This document shows positions 56,656-64,000 of a stretch of DNA of 64,000 bases, piece after piece. This DNA comes from Pikeienuella piscinae. GTDB lineage: Bacteria; Pseudomonadota; Alphaproteobacteria; Rhodobacterales; Rhodobacteraceae. Within the stretch, counting starts at the first letter, position 1; the number at the start of each line of letters is the position of its first letter. A program made the translations under genes and the position numbers. The notes beneath the pieces are model-generated. The model saw only the letters and a list, made by a program, of their open reading frames with translations. It was not told where the DNA came from and did not search any database. The DNA is taken from assembly GCF_011044155.1 (NCBI RefSeq), contig NZ_CP049056.1:1488001-1552000 (forward strand), in the 5' to 3' direction.

Positions 56656-57048
56656 TCAGAGCGCTTCGAGCGCAGCGCGCGCCGCCGCCGGCATCCGCAG
56701 CGGTCGCCCCTCCAGCCCCATGCAGGCGAAGCGCACGACGGAGCGGAAAAGCGGCGTCTTCTCGCGAAAGACCGCCTGCCGGAGCGTGGCGGAGGCGCCG
56801 CGCAGCTCCTTCAGCGTCGTCTCCACCCGGATCACGTCATCATAGCGCGCGGGCGAGAGATAATCCGCCTCGACCCGCGTCACCACGAACACCAGCCCGG
56901 ATTCGCGCATCGCGCGCTGATCGACACCGGCTTCGCGGAGCGCGTCGGAGCGCGCGCGCTCGATGAATTTCAGATAATTGGCGTAATAGACCACGCCGGC
57001 CATGTCGGTGTCTTCATAGTGGATGCGGAACTCGGCCTCATGCGTCAT
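56656..57048 (-). CDS. ybgC: Tol-Pal-associated acyl-CoA thioesterase YbgC
   Basis: The 130-residue hotdog-fold enzyme hydrolyses short acyl-CoA thioesters. It has FRIHYEDTDMAGVVYYANYLKF near the N-terminus, with the catalytic Asp in DTD and the following Tyr, and ARYDDVIRVETTL. It is the usual first gene of the tol cluster; here 170 bp separate it from tolQ. The start at ATG 57048 overlaps the stop of the upstream gene by 11 bp. Confidence 0.95.
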   Translation of the reverse strand: MTHEAEFRIHYEDTDMAGVVYYANYLKFIERARSDALREAGVDQRAMRESGLVFVVTRVEADYLSPARYDDVIRVETTLKELRGASATLRQAVFREKTPLFRSVVRFACMGLEGRPLRMPAAARAALEAL

Positions 57049-57709
57049 CGCCGTCGCCGTCCTCCGCCGCAACCGCGATCCGCGCCGCGAGACGAAGCGC
57101 GAGCGATGGGTCCTTCGAGCCCGCCGGTATGCGCGGATCATAGGCCGCGCGCAGAAGCTGCGCGTGCCAGGGCGAGAGCATCGCGCGCGGCTCATCCTCG
57201 TCGAAGCGCGCCATCACCACCGGGCGATCCTCCGCGACCCCCGCCTCGTCATAGACCAACATGCCGAGCGCGGCCTCGGTCAGCGCGATGTAATCGACCG
57301 GCGCGGCGCGCATCTGCTCATCATAGCGCAAGAGCGTGATCGCGGCCCGGATCGCGCCCTGATCGTCGAAGGCGAAGACCCGATAGCGATTGGCGTTTGC
57401 GGCGGTCAGACGCTCGATCAGCGCCGGCAGATCGGGTAGGAAATTCGGCAGGTTCGGCGCCCGCGCGGCGTGGGCCCAATCCTGCATCACGTAGACAAGG
57501 AAATTCGCGCCCATTTCCGGATCGATATCCTCAACCTCCCGGCCGGCGATTCCGGCCACCAGTCTGATCGCCTCGCCAAAAAGCCGTGCGCCGCCCTCGT
57601 CCAGCCCGATCACCGTCGGAGCGATCGGGCCGCCCCAGCGGGCGAACTTGAAGCCCCCCGCATCGCCCCCACCGAAAAGCCTGCGGATGCGTTCGATATC
57701 CTCGTTCAT
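57038..57709 (-). CDS. Uncharacterised protein between ruvB and ybgC
   Basis: The 223-residue protein starts at ATG 57709 (MNEDIERIRRLFGGG). It has no signal peptide and no membrane helix. Residues 15-80 (KFARWGGPIAPTVIGLDEGG, then IDPEMGANFLVYVM) recall the DUF2927 pattern of Rhodobacterales, but I am not sure. The C-terminal half is helical (WHAQLLRAAYDPRIPAGSKD) and ends in an acidic tail. It overlaps ybgC by 11 bp and follows the repeat-bearing membrane-protein gene by 8 bp, so all three are likely on one transcript. Confidence 0.6.
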   Translation of the reverse strand: MNEDIERIRRLFGGGDAGGFKFARWGGPIAPTVIGLDEGGARLFGEAIRLVAGIAGREVEDIDPEMGANFLVYVMQDWAHAARAPNLPNFLPDLPALIERLTAANANRYRVFAFDDQGAIRAAITLLRYDEQMRAAPVDYIALTEAALGMLVYDEAGVAEDRPVVMARFDEDEPRAMLSPWHAQLLRAAYDPRIPAGSKDPSLALRLAARIAVAAEDGDGDDA

Positions 57710-57717
57710 CTGACCCC

Positions 57718-59421
57718 TCAGTCCGATTTCACCAGCCCGGAGAATCCGGCGACCGCCAGCAGCGAAAGCGCCCAACCAAGGATGATGTTGAGATACACCA
57801 CGACCTTCGCAATCGCGCCGACCGTCATATCCTCGTTCGGCGTCCAGTAGCTCTGCTGTTCGATATCGACCAGCGGGAAAAGCACGTCCGCCGCATAAAT
57901 CAGCGCGTTGAACTCGGGGAAGCCCTGCGCCTCGGGTTGGCGAAGAAAGCAATCGAGCTGCGATCTGCTTCCCTGCCCGCCCCTATAGGTCCAGGGCGGC
58001 GCGGTTTCGGCGCATCCGACCCACTCCGGCGCGCGGAGGACGAAGGCGTTGTTCGGCTTCATCGCGTCGACACGCCATGCGGCGAGGAAGATAGCGGCGC
58101 CAAGGCCCAGAAGCAGAAAAAGCCAGAGAAAGGCGCGCAGAGGTTGATGACCGAAGCGTACAGTCTGGTCCAGAAGCAGGTCGATGAAGCGCGTCGTCCA
58201 GCGCCGCCAGCCGGTCCCGATCCTCCTCCGCCGGTCGGCGCGCTGCAAGCGTTCCTTTTCGATCAGAACCGCGCGGGCGTCTTCGGCATGACCCATCTCG
58301 CGCAGCACCTTCGCGCAGTGCTCCCAAGGCTGAGGCCAGAAATCCTTGCCGTAGCGCGTCGCATCCTGCAGTCTCAGCCAACGGATGCGCGACGTCGCAT
58401 CGACCCCGACGCCGGTGAAGGCGCCGTAGCGGCACCGATTCAGCAACAATTCACGCGACGCCGGCCAGCAGGACGGATCGTCATCGATGGCGCCGAGTCG
58501 CGCCGCGGTCAGATCGAGGGCGCCTTCAATCGTCGCCGCCCGGCGGAGAAAGAAGACGCCAGTTACATTGGCGCCGCCCAGATTGAGCGCCTTCTTGCCC
58601 GGATTCGAAAGCTGCGCACCCGCGCAATCAATATCGCCGCCAAGCTCCACTCCGGGGAGGCGCACCTCTCCCTCAGCTTCGACCTTTCTCAAGAACACAC
58701 CGCCCTTCGCGTCCAACCTGTCCGCCGAGAGCGCCGCGCCCGTCGCGTTCGACAGCTTCGCGTTCGAGCATTCAAGGTTGCCGCCGATCTTTACGCCAAG
58801 GAGACGCATCTCCCCCACCGATTCCGCGTCCCTAAGGAAAATACCGCCCTTCGCCTGCAGACGGTCGGCGAACAGGGCCGCGCCGGCCTTGTTCGACAGC
58901 TTCGCGCCGGGAAGCGACAGATCGCCGCCGAGCGCCGCGCCGGAGAGCCGCACCTCCCCCGTCGTTTCGACTTTTCTCAGGAAAACACCGCCCGTCGCGC
59001 GAAGCCTGTCGGCGGAAAACCCAGGCAGCGCCGAGTCGTTGAGAAAGAGATTCTGAAGCGAGGCGCTTCTCAGCAGCGGCGCTACGACGAAACGGCACGC
59101 ATACAGCCCGAGGTCATGGTCCAGCGCGCAGCCTTCGAGATCAAGACGCGTCTTCCAGCCCGTCCGGCCCGCCGCAGCGTCATTCGCGATCAGCGCGCCG
59201 CGAATACGCACCCCGGATTCGTGCACCCGGCGCCCCTCCCCGGCGCCGAGCGCGCACCAGCGCAAGAATGCGGGGCGGATGCGCCGGTCCGGTCCGGCGT
59301 CGGCCTCCGGCCGCTTGCCGTCCCCCAACCGCGTGATCGCGCCGCTATCAAGCTCGTCGAGCACCTTTTGTTCGGCCGGGGTCAGACCCCCGAAATCGGC
59401 GAGTTTGCGCGGCTCGGTCAT
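57718..59421 (-). CDS. Membrane protein with four 48-residue repeats and a two-helix C-terminal domain
   Basis: The 567-residue protein has no signal peptide. Residues about 136-300 contain four units with a strict 48-residue period: SADRL at 136, FADRL at 184, SADRL at 232, and FLR(K/R) at 147, 195, 243 and 291. Each unit reads roughly ADRL-x-A-x-GGVFLRKVE-x2-GEVRL, then LGGD, and GAKLSN, like a beta-solenoid related to pentapeptide proteins. Residues 420-450 form a membrane helix, and residues 500-560 (IYAADVLFPLVDI, then NIILGWALSLLAVAGFSGLVKSD) form a second hydrophobic domain. That C-terminal type recurs in pentapeptide-repeat membrane proteins, as far as I recall. Function unknown. It abuts ruvB (shared base 59421). 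Confidence 0.7.
   Translation of the reverse strand: MTEPRKLADFGGLTPAEQKVLDELDSGAITRLGDGKRPEADAGPDRRIRPAFLRWCALGAGEGRRVHESGVRIRGALIANDAAAGRTGWKTRLDLEGCALDHDLGLYACRFVVAPLLRSASLQNLFLNDSALPGFSADRLRATGGVFLRKVETTGEVRLSGAALGGDLSLPGAKLSNKAGAALFADRLQAKGGIFLRDAESVGEMRLLGVKIGGNLECSNAKLSNATGAALSADRLDAKGGVFLRKVEAEGEVRLPGVELGGDIDCAGAQLSNPGKKALNLGGANVTGVFFLRRAATIEGALDLTAARLGAIDDDPSCWPASRELLLNRCRYGAFTGVGVDATSRIRWLRLQDATRYGKDFWPQPWEHCAKVLREMGHAEDARAVLIEKERLQRADRRRRIGTGWRRWTTRFIDLLLDQTVRFGHQPLRAFLWLFLLLGLGAAIFLAAWRVDAMKPNNAFVLRAPEWVGCAETAPPWTYRGGQGSRSQLDCFLRQPEAQGFPEFNALIYAADVLFPLVDIEQQSYWTPNEDMTVGAIAKVVVYLNIILGWALSLLAVAGFSGLVKSD
58540..59016 (-). repeat. Four tandem 144-bp coding repeats
   Basis: These DNA units encode the 48-residue repeats of the membrane protein at 57718-59421. 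The first three are most alike; the fourth is diverged. The spacing is exact in codons, which indicates selection for solenoid length or recent duplication. Confidence 0.75.
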
Positions 59422-60455
59422 CAGCCGTCCTCGAAGAGATCGCTCACGCCCGGCGCGCGGGGGGCGGTGAGGCCGAGATGGCTCCAGCCTTTCGCCGCCA
59501 GCATCCGGCCGCGCGGGGTGCGCTGGATGAGGCCCTGCTGCAGCAGGAAAGGCTCGATCACATCCTCGATGGCGTCGCGCACCTCGGCCATCGCGGCGGC
59601 GATGGTCTCCACGCCGACCGGGCCGCCGCCGTAATTCTCCGCGATGATGGTCAGGTAGCGCAGATCGGCCCCGTCGAGACCGAGCCCGTCGACGCCGAGC
59701 CTTGTGAGCGCCATGTCGGCGATGTCGCGGTCGACCCGCCCGTCGCCCTCGATCAGCGCGAAATCGATCACCCGGCGTAGAAGCCTTCCGGCGACGCGGG
59801 GGGTGCCGCGCGAGCGTCGGGCGATTTCGCGCGCGCCGTCGGGGGTGGCCGGGGCTTTCAGGAGTTTCGCGCCGCGCTCGACGATCTGGATCAGCTCGGC
59901 CTCGTCATAGAATTCGAGCCTTGTCGGAATGCCGAACCGGTCGCGGAGCGGGGTGGTCAGCAGGCCGAGCCGGGTGGTGGCGCCGATCAGGGTGAAGGGC
60001 TGCAACTCGATCCGCACGGTGCGCGCCGCCGGCCCTTCGCCGATCACCAGATCCAGTTCGAAATCCTCCATCGCCGGATAGAGCACCTCCTCGACGGCCG
60101 GGTTGAGGCGGTGAATCTCGTCGATGAAAAGCACGTCCCGCGCCTCCAGATTGGTCAGGATCGCGGCGAGGTCGCCGGCGCGGGCGATCACCGGGCCGGA
60201 AGTCATGCGGAAGCCGACGCCAAGCTCGCGCGCCATGATCTGCGCGAGCGTGGTCTTTCCGAGGCCGGGCGGGCCATAGAACAGGAGATGATCCATCGCC
60301 TCTCCGCGCTGGCGCGCGGAACGGGCGAAAACCTCCAGATTGGCGCGGGCGGCGCGCTGACCGACGAACTCGTCGAGGGTGCGCGGCCGGAGCGCGTTCG
60401 TCGGCGCATCCTCGGTCAGCGGCGCGGGGCGGAGCGTCGGGTCGGGTTCGGTCAT
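59421..60455 (-). CDS. ruvB: Holliday-junction branch-migration ATPase RuvB
   Basis: The 344-residue AAA+ protein has [13 protein letters not shown] at the start, Walker [12 protein letters not shown] (near 62), Walker [10 protein letters not shown], sensor [18 protein letters not shown], and the winged-helix end (RTPRGRMLA). It works with RuvA to drive branch migration. It follows ruvA by about 45 bp in the standard ruvC-ruvA-ruvB order. Confidence 0.98.
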   Translation of the reverse strand: MTEPDPTLRPAPLTEDAPTNALRPRTLDEFVGQRAARANLEVFARSARQRGEAMDHLLFYGPPGLGKTTLAQIMARELGVGFRMTSGPVIARAGDLAAILTNLEARDVLFIDEIHRLNPAVEEVLYPAMEDFELDLVIGEGPAARTVRIELQPFTLIGATTRLGLLTTPLRDRFGIPTRLEFYDEAELIQIVERGAKLLKAPATPDGAREIARRSRGTPRVAGRLLRRVIDFALIEGDGRVDRDIADMALTRLGVDGLGLDGADLRYLTIIAENYGGGPVGVETIAAAMAEVRDAIEDVIEPFLLQQGLIQRTPRGRMLAAKGWSHLGLTAPRAPGVSDLFEDG

Positions 60456-60499
60456 CGCTCAGGCCCTAGCGAAAAGCGCGTCCATGCGCAAAGGCCCGC

Positions 60500-61141
60500 T
60501 CATCGGGAAAGCGTCTTCAGCGTGGCGCGGATCAGCGCGGCGTCGCTCAAGGCCGGGGCGTCGGGCGCGAGCGCCGCCTCGACGGTGGCGATGGCGGCGG
60601 CGGCCTCGCCCTCCTGATAGCCGAGATTGACGAGCGCGGAGAGCGCGTCGGCCCGGATTCGCGCCGCGCCTTCGCTCTGGCCGGCGGCGGGCTTCACCTG
60701 CGCGGCTCCGGGCGCAGTTCGACCGCCGAGCGCCATCATCGCCGGGACTTTTCCTTTCAACTCCATCACGATGCGCTGCGCGAGCTTCGGGCCGACGCCA
60801 GGCGCCGTCTTCACCGCCGCCGCGTCGCCGAGCGCGATGGCTTGGCCCGCCCCTTCCGGCCCGAGCGCGCCGAGGATCGCCAACCCGACCTTCGCGCCGA
60901 CGCCCTGCACCGACGTGAGAAGCCGGTGCCATTCTCGCTCCTCACGCGTCAGAAAGCCGAAAAGCTGCAGGAGATCCTCGCGCACCAGGAGGGTGGTGTA
61001 GAGCGCCGCAACCTCGCCCGGTGGCGGCAGCGCCGCGAGCGTGCGCGCCGAGCACCAGAGTTCGTAACCGACGCCGCCTGTCTCGATCAGCGCGTGATCG
61101 GCGGCGACATAATCGACGCGGCCGGTGATACGGCCGATCAC
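60500..61141 (-). CDS. ruvA: Holliday-junction DNA-binding protein RuvA
   Basis: The 213-residue protein binds the four-way junction. It begins with GTG: (M)[19 protein letters not shown], the family start, overlapping the ruvC stop (GTGA). It has [18 protein letters not shown], the helix-hairpin-helix motifs [14 protein letters not shown] and [16 protein letters not shown], and the C-terminal RuvB-binding helical domain ([17 protein letters not shown]). Confidence 0.97.
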   Translation of the reverse strand: MIGRITGRVDYVAADHALIETGGVGYELWCSARTLAALPPPGEVAALYTTLLVREDLLQLFGFLTREEREWHRLLTSVQGVGAKVGLAILGALGPEGAGQAIALGDAAAVKTAPGVGPKLAQRIVMELKGKVPAMMALGGRTAPGAAQVKPAAGQSEGAARIRADALSALVNLGYQEGEAAAAIATVEAALAPDAPALSDAALIRATLKTLSR

Positions 61142-61629
61142 GCCCCGACCCTCAGCCCGGCGAAGCCCGCGTGCTGCGCATGACAGATGGCGATGGCGAG
61201 CGCATCGGCGGCGTCGGCGCCGCCGGGCGCGGCGCCGGGCAGCAGGATCTTCACCATATGGGCGACCTGCGCCTTCTCGGCGTGGCCGACGCCGACCACG
61301 GTCTTCTTCACTTCGTTGGGGGCGTATTCGAAGACCGACAGGCCCGCCTCCGCCGGAACCAGGAGCGCGATCGCACGCGCATGGCCGAGTTTCAGCGCCC
61401 CGGCCGGGTCGCGGTTCACGAATGTCTTCTCGACGGAAGCGATCTGCGGCGCATGCGCGGCCAGCACCGCCCGGAGCCCGGCCGCAAGCACCGCCAGCCG
61501 GGGCGCGAGGTCGCCCGCCTGAGTCGCAACGACGCCGCTCGCGACATGGCTCAGGCGCCCGCCCTCCCGCCTTTCGATCACGCCCCAACCGGTACGCCGC
61601 AACCCGGGGTCGATTCCGATAATTCGCAT
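61138..61629 (-). CDS. ruvC: Crossover junction endonuclease RuvC
   Basis: The 163-residue resolvase starts [18 protein letters not shown], with the first catalytic Asp. The acidic set continues in [11 protein letters not shown] (Glu) and [14 protein letters not shown] (two Asp). A longer frame from 61650 adds seven basic residues without similarity. It overlaps ruvA by four bases. It cleaves Holliday junctions in complex with RuvAB. Confidence 0.97.
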   Translation of the reverse strand: MRIIGIDPGLRRTGWGVIERREGGRLSHVASGVVATQAGDLAPRLAVLAAGLRAVLAAHAPQIASVEKTFVNRDPAGALKLGHARAIALLVPAEAGLSVFEYAPNEVKKTVVGVGHAEKAQVAHMVKILLPGAAPGGADAADALAIAICHAQHAGFAGLRVGA

Positions 61630-61812
61630 TCGACGACTCTTTTTCACCACCAGTTTATCGCCGATAGCACGAAGCGTGAACGGAGGACAGGGAAAAGGCC
61701 GAAACCGACGCTCGGAACCCGGCTCGCGACAGCGCCGCGCGACCTATGAGCACCGCGCATGACGGGCATGATCGGCAAGCATTTGCGCAAGGGATTCAGG
61801 GTAGCTAGATGC

Positions 61813-61836
61813 CGCCTCAACGATCAACCTGAGGCG
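61813..61836 (+). promoter_or_regulatory. Hairpin in the leader of the DUF1127 gene
   Basis: CGCCTCA (61813-61819) pairs with TGAGGCG (61830-61836) around a 10-nt loop, about 28 bp before the start. It might affect translation or RNA stability, since genes of this family are often under sRNA control in alphaproteobacteria. Confidence 0.35.
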
Positions 61837-61864
61837 CCGCGAGCGCCCTTTTGGAACCGTGACC

Positions 61865-62092
61865 ATGGCCGCATTCGAAATCAACACCCGCAGCGCGCCG
61901 TTCGGCGCCGTCACGATCTCCTCCGTCGTCCAGTCTGTCGAGCGCGCCGCCCGCGCGTTCCGCGCGAAGTTCGTCGCGGATCGCACCTATCGCGAACTCA
62001 GCAAACTCTCCCAAAGCCAGCTTCGCGACATCGGCCTCGGCGATCAGGACCTCAACGAGTTCTGCCGACGGATCGCCAGCCGCCGCGTCTGA
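61865..62092 (+). CDS. DUF1127 small basic protein
   Basis: The 75-residue protein (ATG at 61865; a GTG two codons earlier is also possible) has the DUF1127 C-terminal block: YRELSKLSQSQLRDIGLGDQDL. The N-terminal half is variable. Such proteins are common in Rhizobiales and Rhodobacterales. In Rhodobacter a relative, CcaF1, binds RNA and is linked to the CcsR small RNAs in its 3' part, as I recall. The gene lies alone on the plus strand, between ruvC and prmA. Confidence 0.88.
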   Translation: MAAFEINTRSAPFGAVTISSVVQSVERAARAFRAKFVADRTYRELSKLSQSQLRDIGLGDQDLNEFCRRIASRRV

Positions 62093-62109
62093 ACCGATCG
62101 TAGTTCGCC

Positions 62110-62141
62110 GGAGGGACCGGCCCCGCCGGGGCGGCCCCTCC
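62110..62141. terminator. Strong GC hairpin between DUF1127 and prmA
   Basis: GGAGGGACCGGCCCC (62110-62124) pairs with GGGGCGGCCCCTCC (62128-62141) with one mismatch and one bulged base. It lies 18 bp after the DUF1127 stop and 6 bp before the prmA stop, so it can end both convergent transcripts. No T run. Confidence 0.6.
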
Positions 62142-62146
62142 ACGCG

Positions 62147-63013
62147 TCAGCCCTGCAAGACAAGCGTCGACCAGTCGCCGTCCCGGCCGATCCGGATCCT
62201 CGCGAAACCATGCGCGCGATACACCGCTTCGACGCCTGCGCGCTGTTCGTTCAGGATCCCCGAAAGCACGATCACCCCGCCCGGCGCCAGATGCGCCCGC
62301 ATCGCCCCCGCCATCCGTTTCAGCGGATTGGCGAGAATGTTCGCGAGGATCAGATCGTAGGGGGCGTCGGCGCGCACACGCGGGGCGGCGAAGCCTGCGG
62401 CGCGCGCCGTCGCGATCAGCGGGCCAAGCCGGTTCGCCCGCGCGTTCGCCCGCGCCGTCGCCACCGCCACCTCGTCGATATCGGAGGCGAGGCAGCGGCG
62501 CTTCCAAACCGAGGCCGCGGCCATCGCCAGCACCGCCGTGCCGGCGCCGATATCGGCGATCCGGCGAGGCCGAAAGCCGGATTTCGCCAGCAGATGCAGC
62601 GCCATCAGGCAGCCGCGCGTGGTGCCGTGATGACCGGTGCCGAAAGCCATCGCCGCCTCGATCTCCAGCGGATGGCGGGCGCGCTTCGCCGCGCCGCGAT
62701 CATGGCTGCCGTGCACCAGAAAGCGCCCAGCAACGACCGGCGTCAGTTCGCGCTGCACTTCGCTGACCCAGTCGCGTTCGCCGATTTCGGAGAGCGTGAA
62801 GGCCCGCGCCCCGAACGCCGCCGCGCAAAGCGCAAGCTGACCGGGATCAGGCCGCTCGGTGAAATAGGCCGCGACCTCGAAAAGGCCGGAACCGTCCTCG
62901 ATCTCCAGATAGCCGACGCCGTAGGGAGCCGGATCCATTCCCTCCGCGGCCACGGTCATCGCCTCCGCCGCAGCGACGCCCTTGAGCGTGGTGATCGCGC
63001 TGTATGTGGTCAT
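62147..63013 (-). CDS. prmA: Ribosomal protein L11 methyltransferase
   Basis: The 288-residue enzyme methylates ribosomal protein L11. It has FGTGHHGTTRGCL, then ADIGAGTAVLAMAAA (SAM motif I, near residue 157), ASDIDEVAVATARANA, and LILANILANPLKRMA with the NI/LA core. The start ATG 63013 (MTTYSAITTLKG) fits homologues; a longer frame to 63058 does not. It stands alone on the minus strand. Confidence 0.95.
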   Translation of the reverse strand: MTTYSAITTLKGVAAAEAMTVAAEGMDPAPYGVGYLEIEDGSGLFEVAAYFTERPDPGQLALCAAAFGARAFTLSEIGERDWVSEVQRELTPVVAGRFLVHGSHDRGAAKRARHPLEIEAAMAFGTGHHGTTRGCLMALHLLAKSGFRPRRIADIGAGTAVLAMAAASVWKRRCLASDIDEVAVATARANARANRLGPLIATARAAGFAAPRVRADAPYDLILANILANPLKRMAGAMRAHLAPGGVIVLSGILNEQRAGVEAVYRAHGFARIRIGRDGDWSTLVLQG

Positions 63014-63180
63014 GGCGCCAGCCCTTCCCGAAAACGCCGTGCGGCGCATCCGCTTCATAGACCGCGGGCGGCCGCCGGGACACCTGTAAACGACCTCGCT
63101 TCACCCCTCGCGCGGCTTCCCCCCCGGGAGACGGGCTGATATAGGCGCTCGGACGCTTAACATGCATTCGAGGTGTCGGC

Positions 63181-64000
63181 GTGGCGGACCTGACGACCTG
63201 GCTGCGTTTCCTGCGTGACAATACCGCGTCGATGGCGACGCAGGTCGTGATTTTCTCCATCCTGCTCTTTGGCGCGTCCGGCATGGTGCTGGATTTCGGC
63301 CGGGTCTATTCTGAGCATTCGCGGATGCAGGCGTTCACCGATCAGGCGGCGCTTTCGGCCGCCGCCGAACTCGACCTCGACATCGATTCGATCGACCGCG
63401 CGATCGCGGCGGTGTTCGGCCCAGGCGGCGGCGCAGTGATTCCGAAGGGCGCGCTGTTCAGCGATGGGACGAGCGACCAGTTCCGTATCTCGCATCTCTT
63501 CTTCCTCTCCGATCTTTCCGACGATGTTCCGGACGCCGGCGGCTCGCGCCCGCAATACGATCTCGCCGGCGATATCGCCGGGCCCAACCTCGTCTACACC
63601 GCATTCGCCAATGGGGGCGCCGCCGGGGGCGACATCGCCGCCGCGTCCACCCAGGCCCGGTACGTCGTCGCGGTGGCGGAGGAACGGTCAGTTCGCAACA
63701 CGCTGATGCGACTTATAAATTCAGCTGGAAGCGACGCCGTGCGCGAAAAAAGCGTCCTCAGGACCATCGCAGCGGCGCGGCGCAAACGGCTTTCCTGCGG
63801 CGCGCTCTCCAACCTGGTGATCTGCAACCCGTGGGAAGACGATCCCGGGGCATCGTTCCAGTCGGAAATGAGCGGGCCGGGGGCGACGGGCCGGCAATTC
63901 CGCCATGTCGCCGACGGGCTGACCCCGGCCGAGGGCGCGTTGAGCGCGCCGAACGCCCTCGCCCGGCGGCTCTCGCTCGAAGCGCCGGCGGCGGTGGCGC
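63181..64000 (+). CDS. TadG-like (TadE/TadG family) protein, N-terminal part
   Basis: The frame starts with GTG at 63181 (GAGGT 7 bases upstream) and stays open to the window end (273 codons). After a short basic start (ADLTTWLRFLRDNTASMA) come a hydrophobic helix (TQVVIFSILLFGASGMVLDF), GRVYSEHSRMQAFTDQAALS and AAAELD. This is the pattern of TadE/TadG-type and Flp pilus assembly proteins, where a membrane anchor is followed by a domain that starts with D...AAAAD.AALA-like sequence. The long periplasmic remainder may include a von Willebrand-type domain beyond the window. No other tad gene is visible here. Confidence 0.75.
   Translation, partial: MADLTTWLRFLRDNTASMATQVVIFSILLFGASGMVLDFGRVYSEHSRMQAFTDQAALSAAAELDLDIDSIDRAIAAVFGPGGGAVIPKGALFSDGTSDQFRISHLFFLSDLSDDVPDAGGSRPQYDLAGDIAGPNLVYTAFANGGAAGGDIAAASTQARYVVAVAEERSVRNTLMRLINSAGSDAVREKSVLRTIAAARRKRLSCGALSNLVICNPWEDDPGASFQSEMSGPGATGRQFRHVADGLTPAEGALSAPNALARRLSLEAPAAVA

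Noticed and set aside
58540-59016. A CRISPR-like or minisatellite array
   Set aside because: The 144-bp units are in frame and coding, with no spacer structure and no cas genes; they encode protein repeats.
57937-59634. A 565-codon plus-strand frame with repeats
   Set aside because: Its apparent repeats are the antisense of the 48-residue repeats in the minus-strand gene, which has the better composition and context.

Overview
The window is very G+C-rich bacterial chromosome, densely coded on both strands. Gene content and order point to an alphaproteobacterium, most likely near Rhodobacterales/Paracoccaceae. The main reasons are the ruvC-ruvA-ruvB / ybgC-tolQRAB-pal-cpoB-tilS-ftsH run, folP-glmM, the lpoA-like lipoprotein divergent from rsmI-yraN-BON-gshB, glnD-murJ, a TAXI-type TRAP transporter, a DUF1127 gene and a TadG-like gene. 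I place it no more finely. No rRNA, tRNA or CRISPR array was recognised.

Layout, left to right. (1) 1-2830: the end of an unknown gene, a SIMPL-domain protein, a small exported protein and a periplasmic multihaem cytochrome c. (2) 2941-12294: one tight operon for a type II secretion system, in the order gspE-F-G-I-J-K-L-M-C-D, with most genes overlapping. It has no separate gspH, and the prepilin peptidase is not in the window. (3) 12492-16270: an MsbA-like ABC exporter and metG, divergent. (4) 16418-19240: a scar of gene transfer. An IS5-family element has a transposase broken by an in-frame TGA; next to it lies an AT-rich patch with a methyltransferase and a frameshifted sulfotransferase. 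(5) 19459-29028: a class III nucleotide cyclase, a TPR protein, a duplicated DUF1508 protein, pyrC-pyrE, a serine hydrolase/amidase/SDR set reminiscent of NylB and NylA, a SAM methyltransferase and a 1-Cys peroxiredoxin. (6) 29036-38559: an alpha/beta hydrolase, gshB, a BON lipoprotein, yraN and rsmI on the minus strand; lpoA-like, glnD and murJ on the plus strand. (7) 38630-44140: an FAD monooxygenase, a glutathione S-transferase pseudogene and a two-gene TAXI-TRAP transporter. (8) 44214-63013: a long, mostly minus-strand housekeeping block (glmM, folP, tam-like, ftsH, tilS, cpoB, pal, tolB, tolA, tolR, tolQ, ybgC, two uncharacterised genes, ruvB, ruvA, ruvC, prmA) with one small plus-strand DUF1127 gene. 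(9) 63181 to the end: the start of a TadG-like gene.

Together the genes cover envelope integrity (Tol-Pal, LpoA-like, MurJ, GlmM, FtsH), protein export (T2SS), nitrogen signalling (GlnD), pyrimidine, folate and glutathione synthesis, and Holliday-junction resolution. The accessory parts most worth attention are the compact T2SS beside a multihaem cytochrome, the NylB/NylA-like pair, the 48-residue-repeat membrane protein inside the ruv-tol block, and the decayed island around 16.4-19.2 kb.
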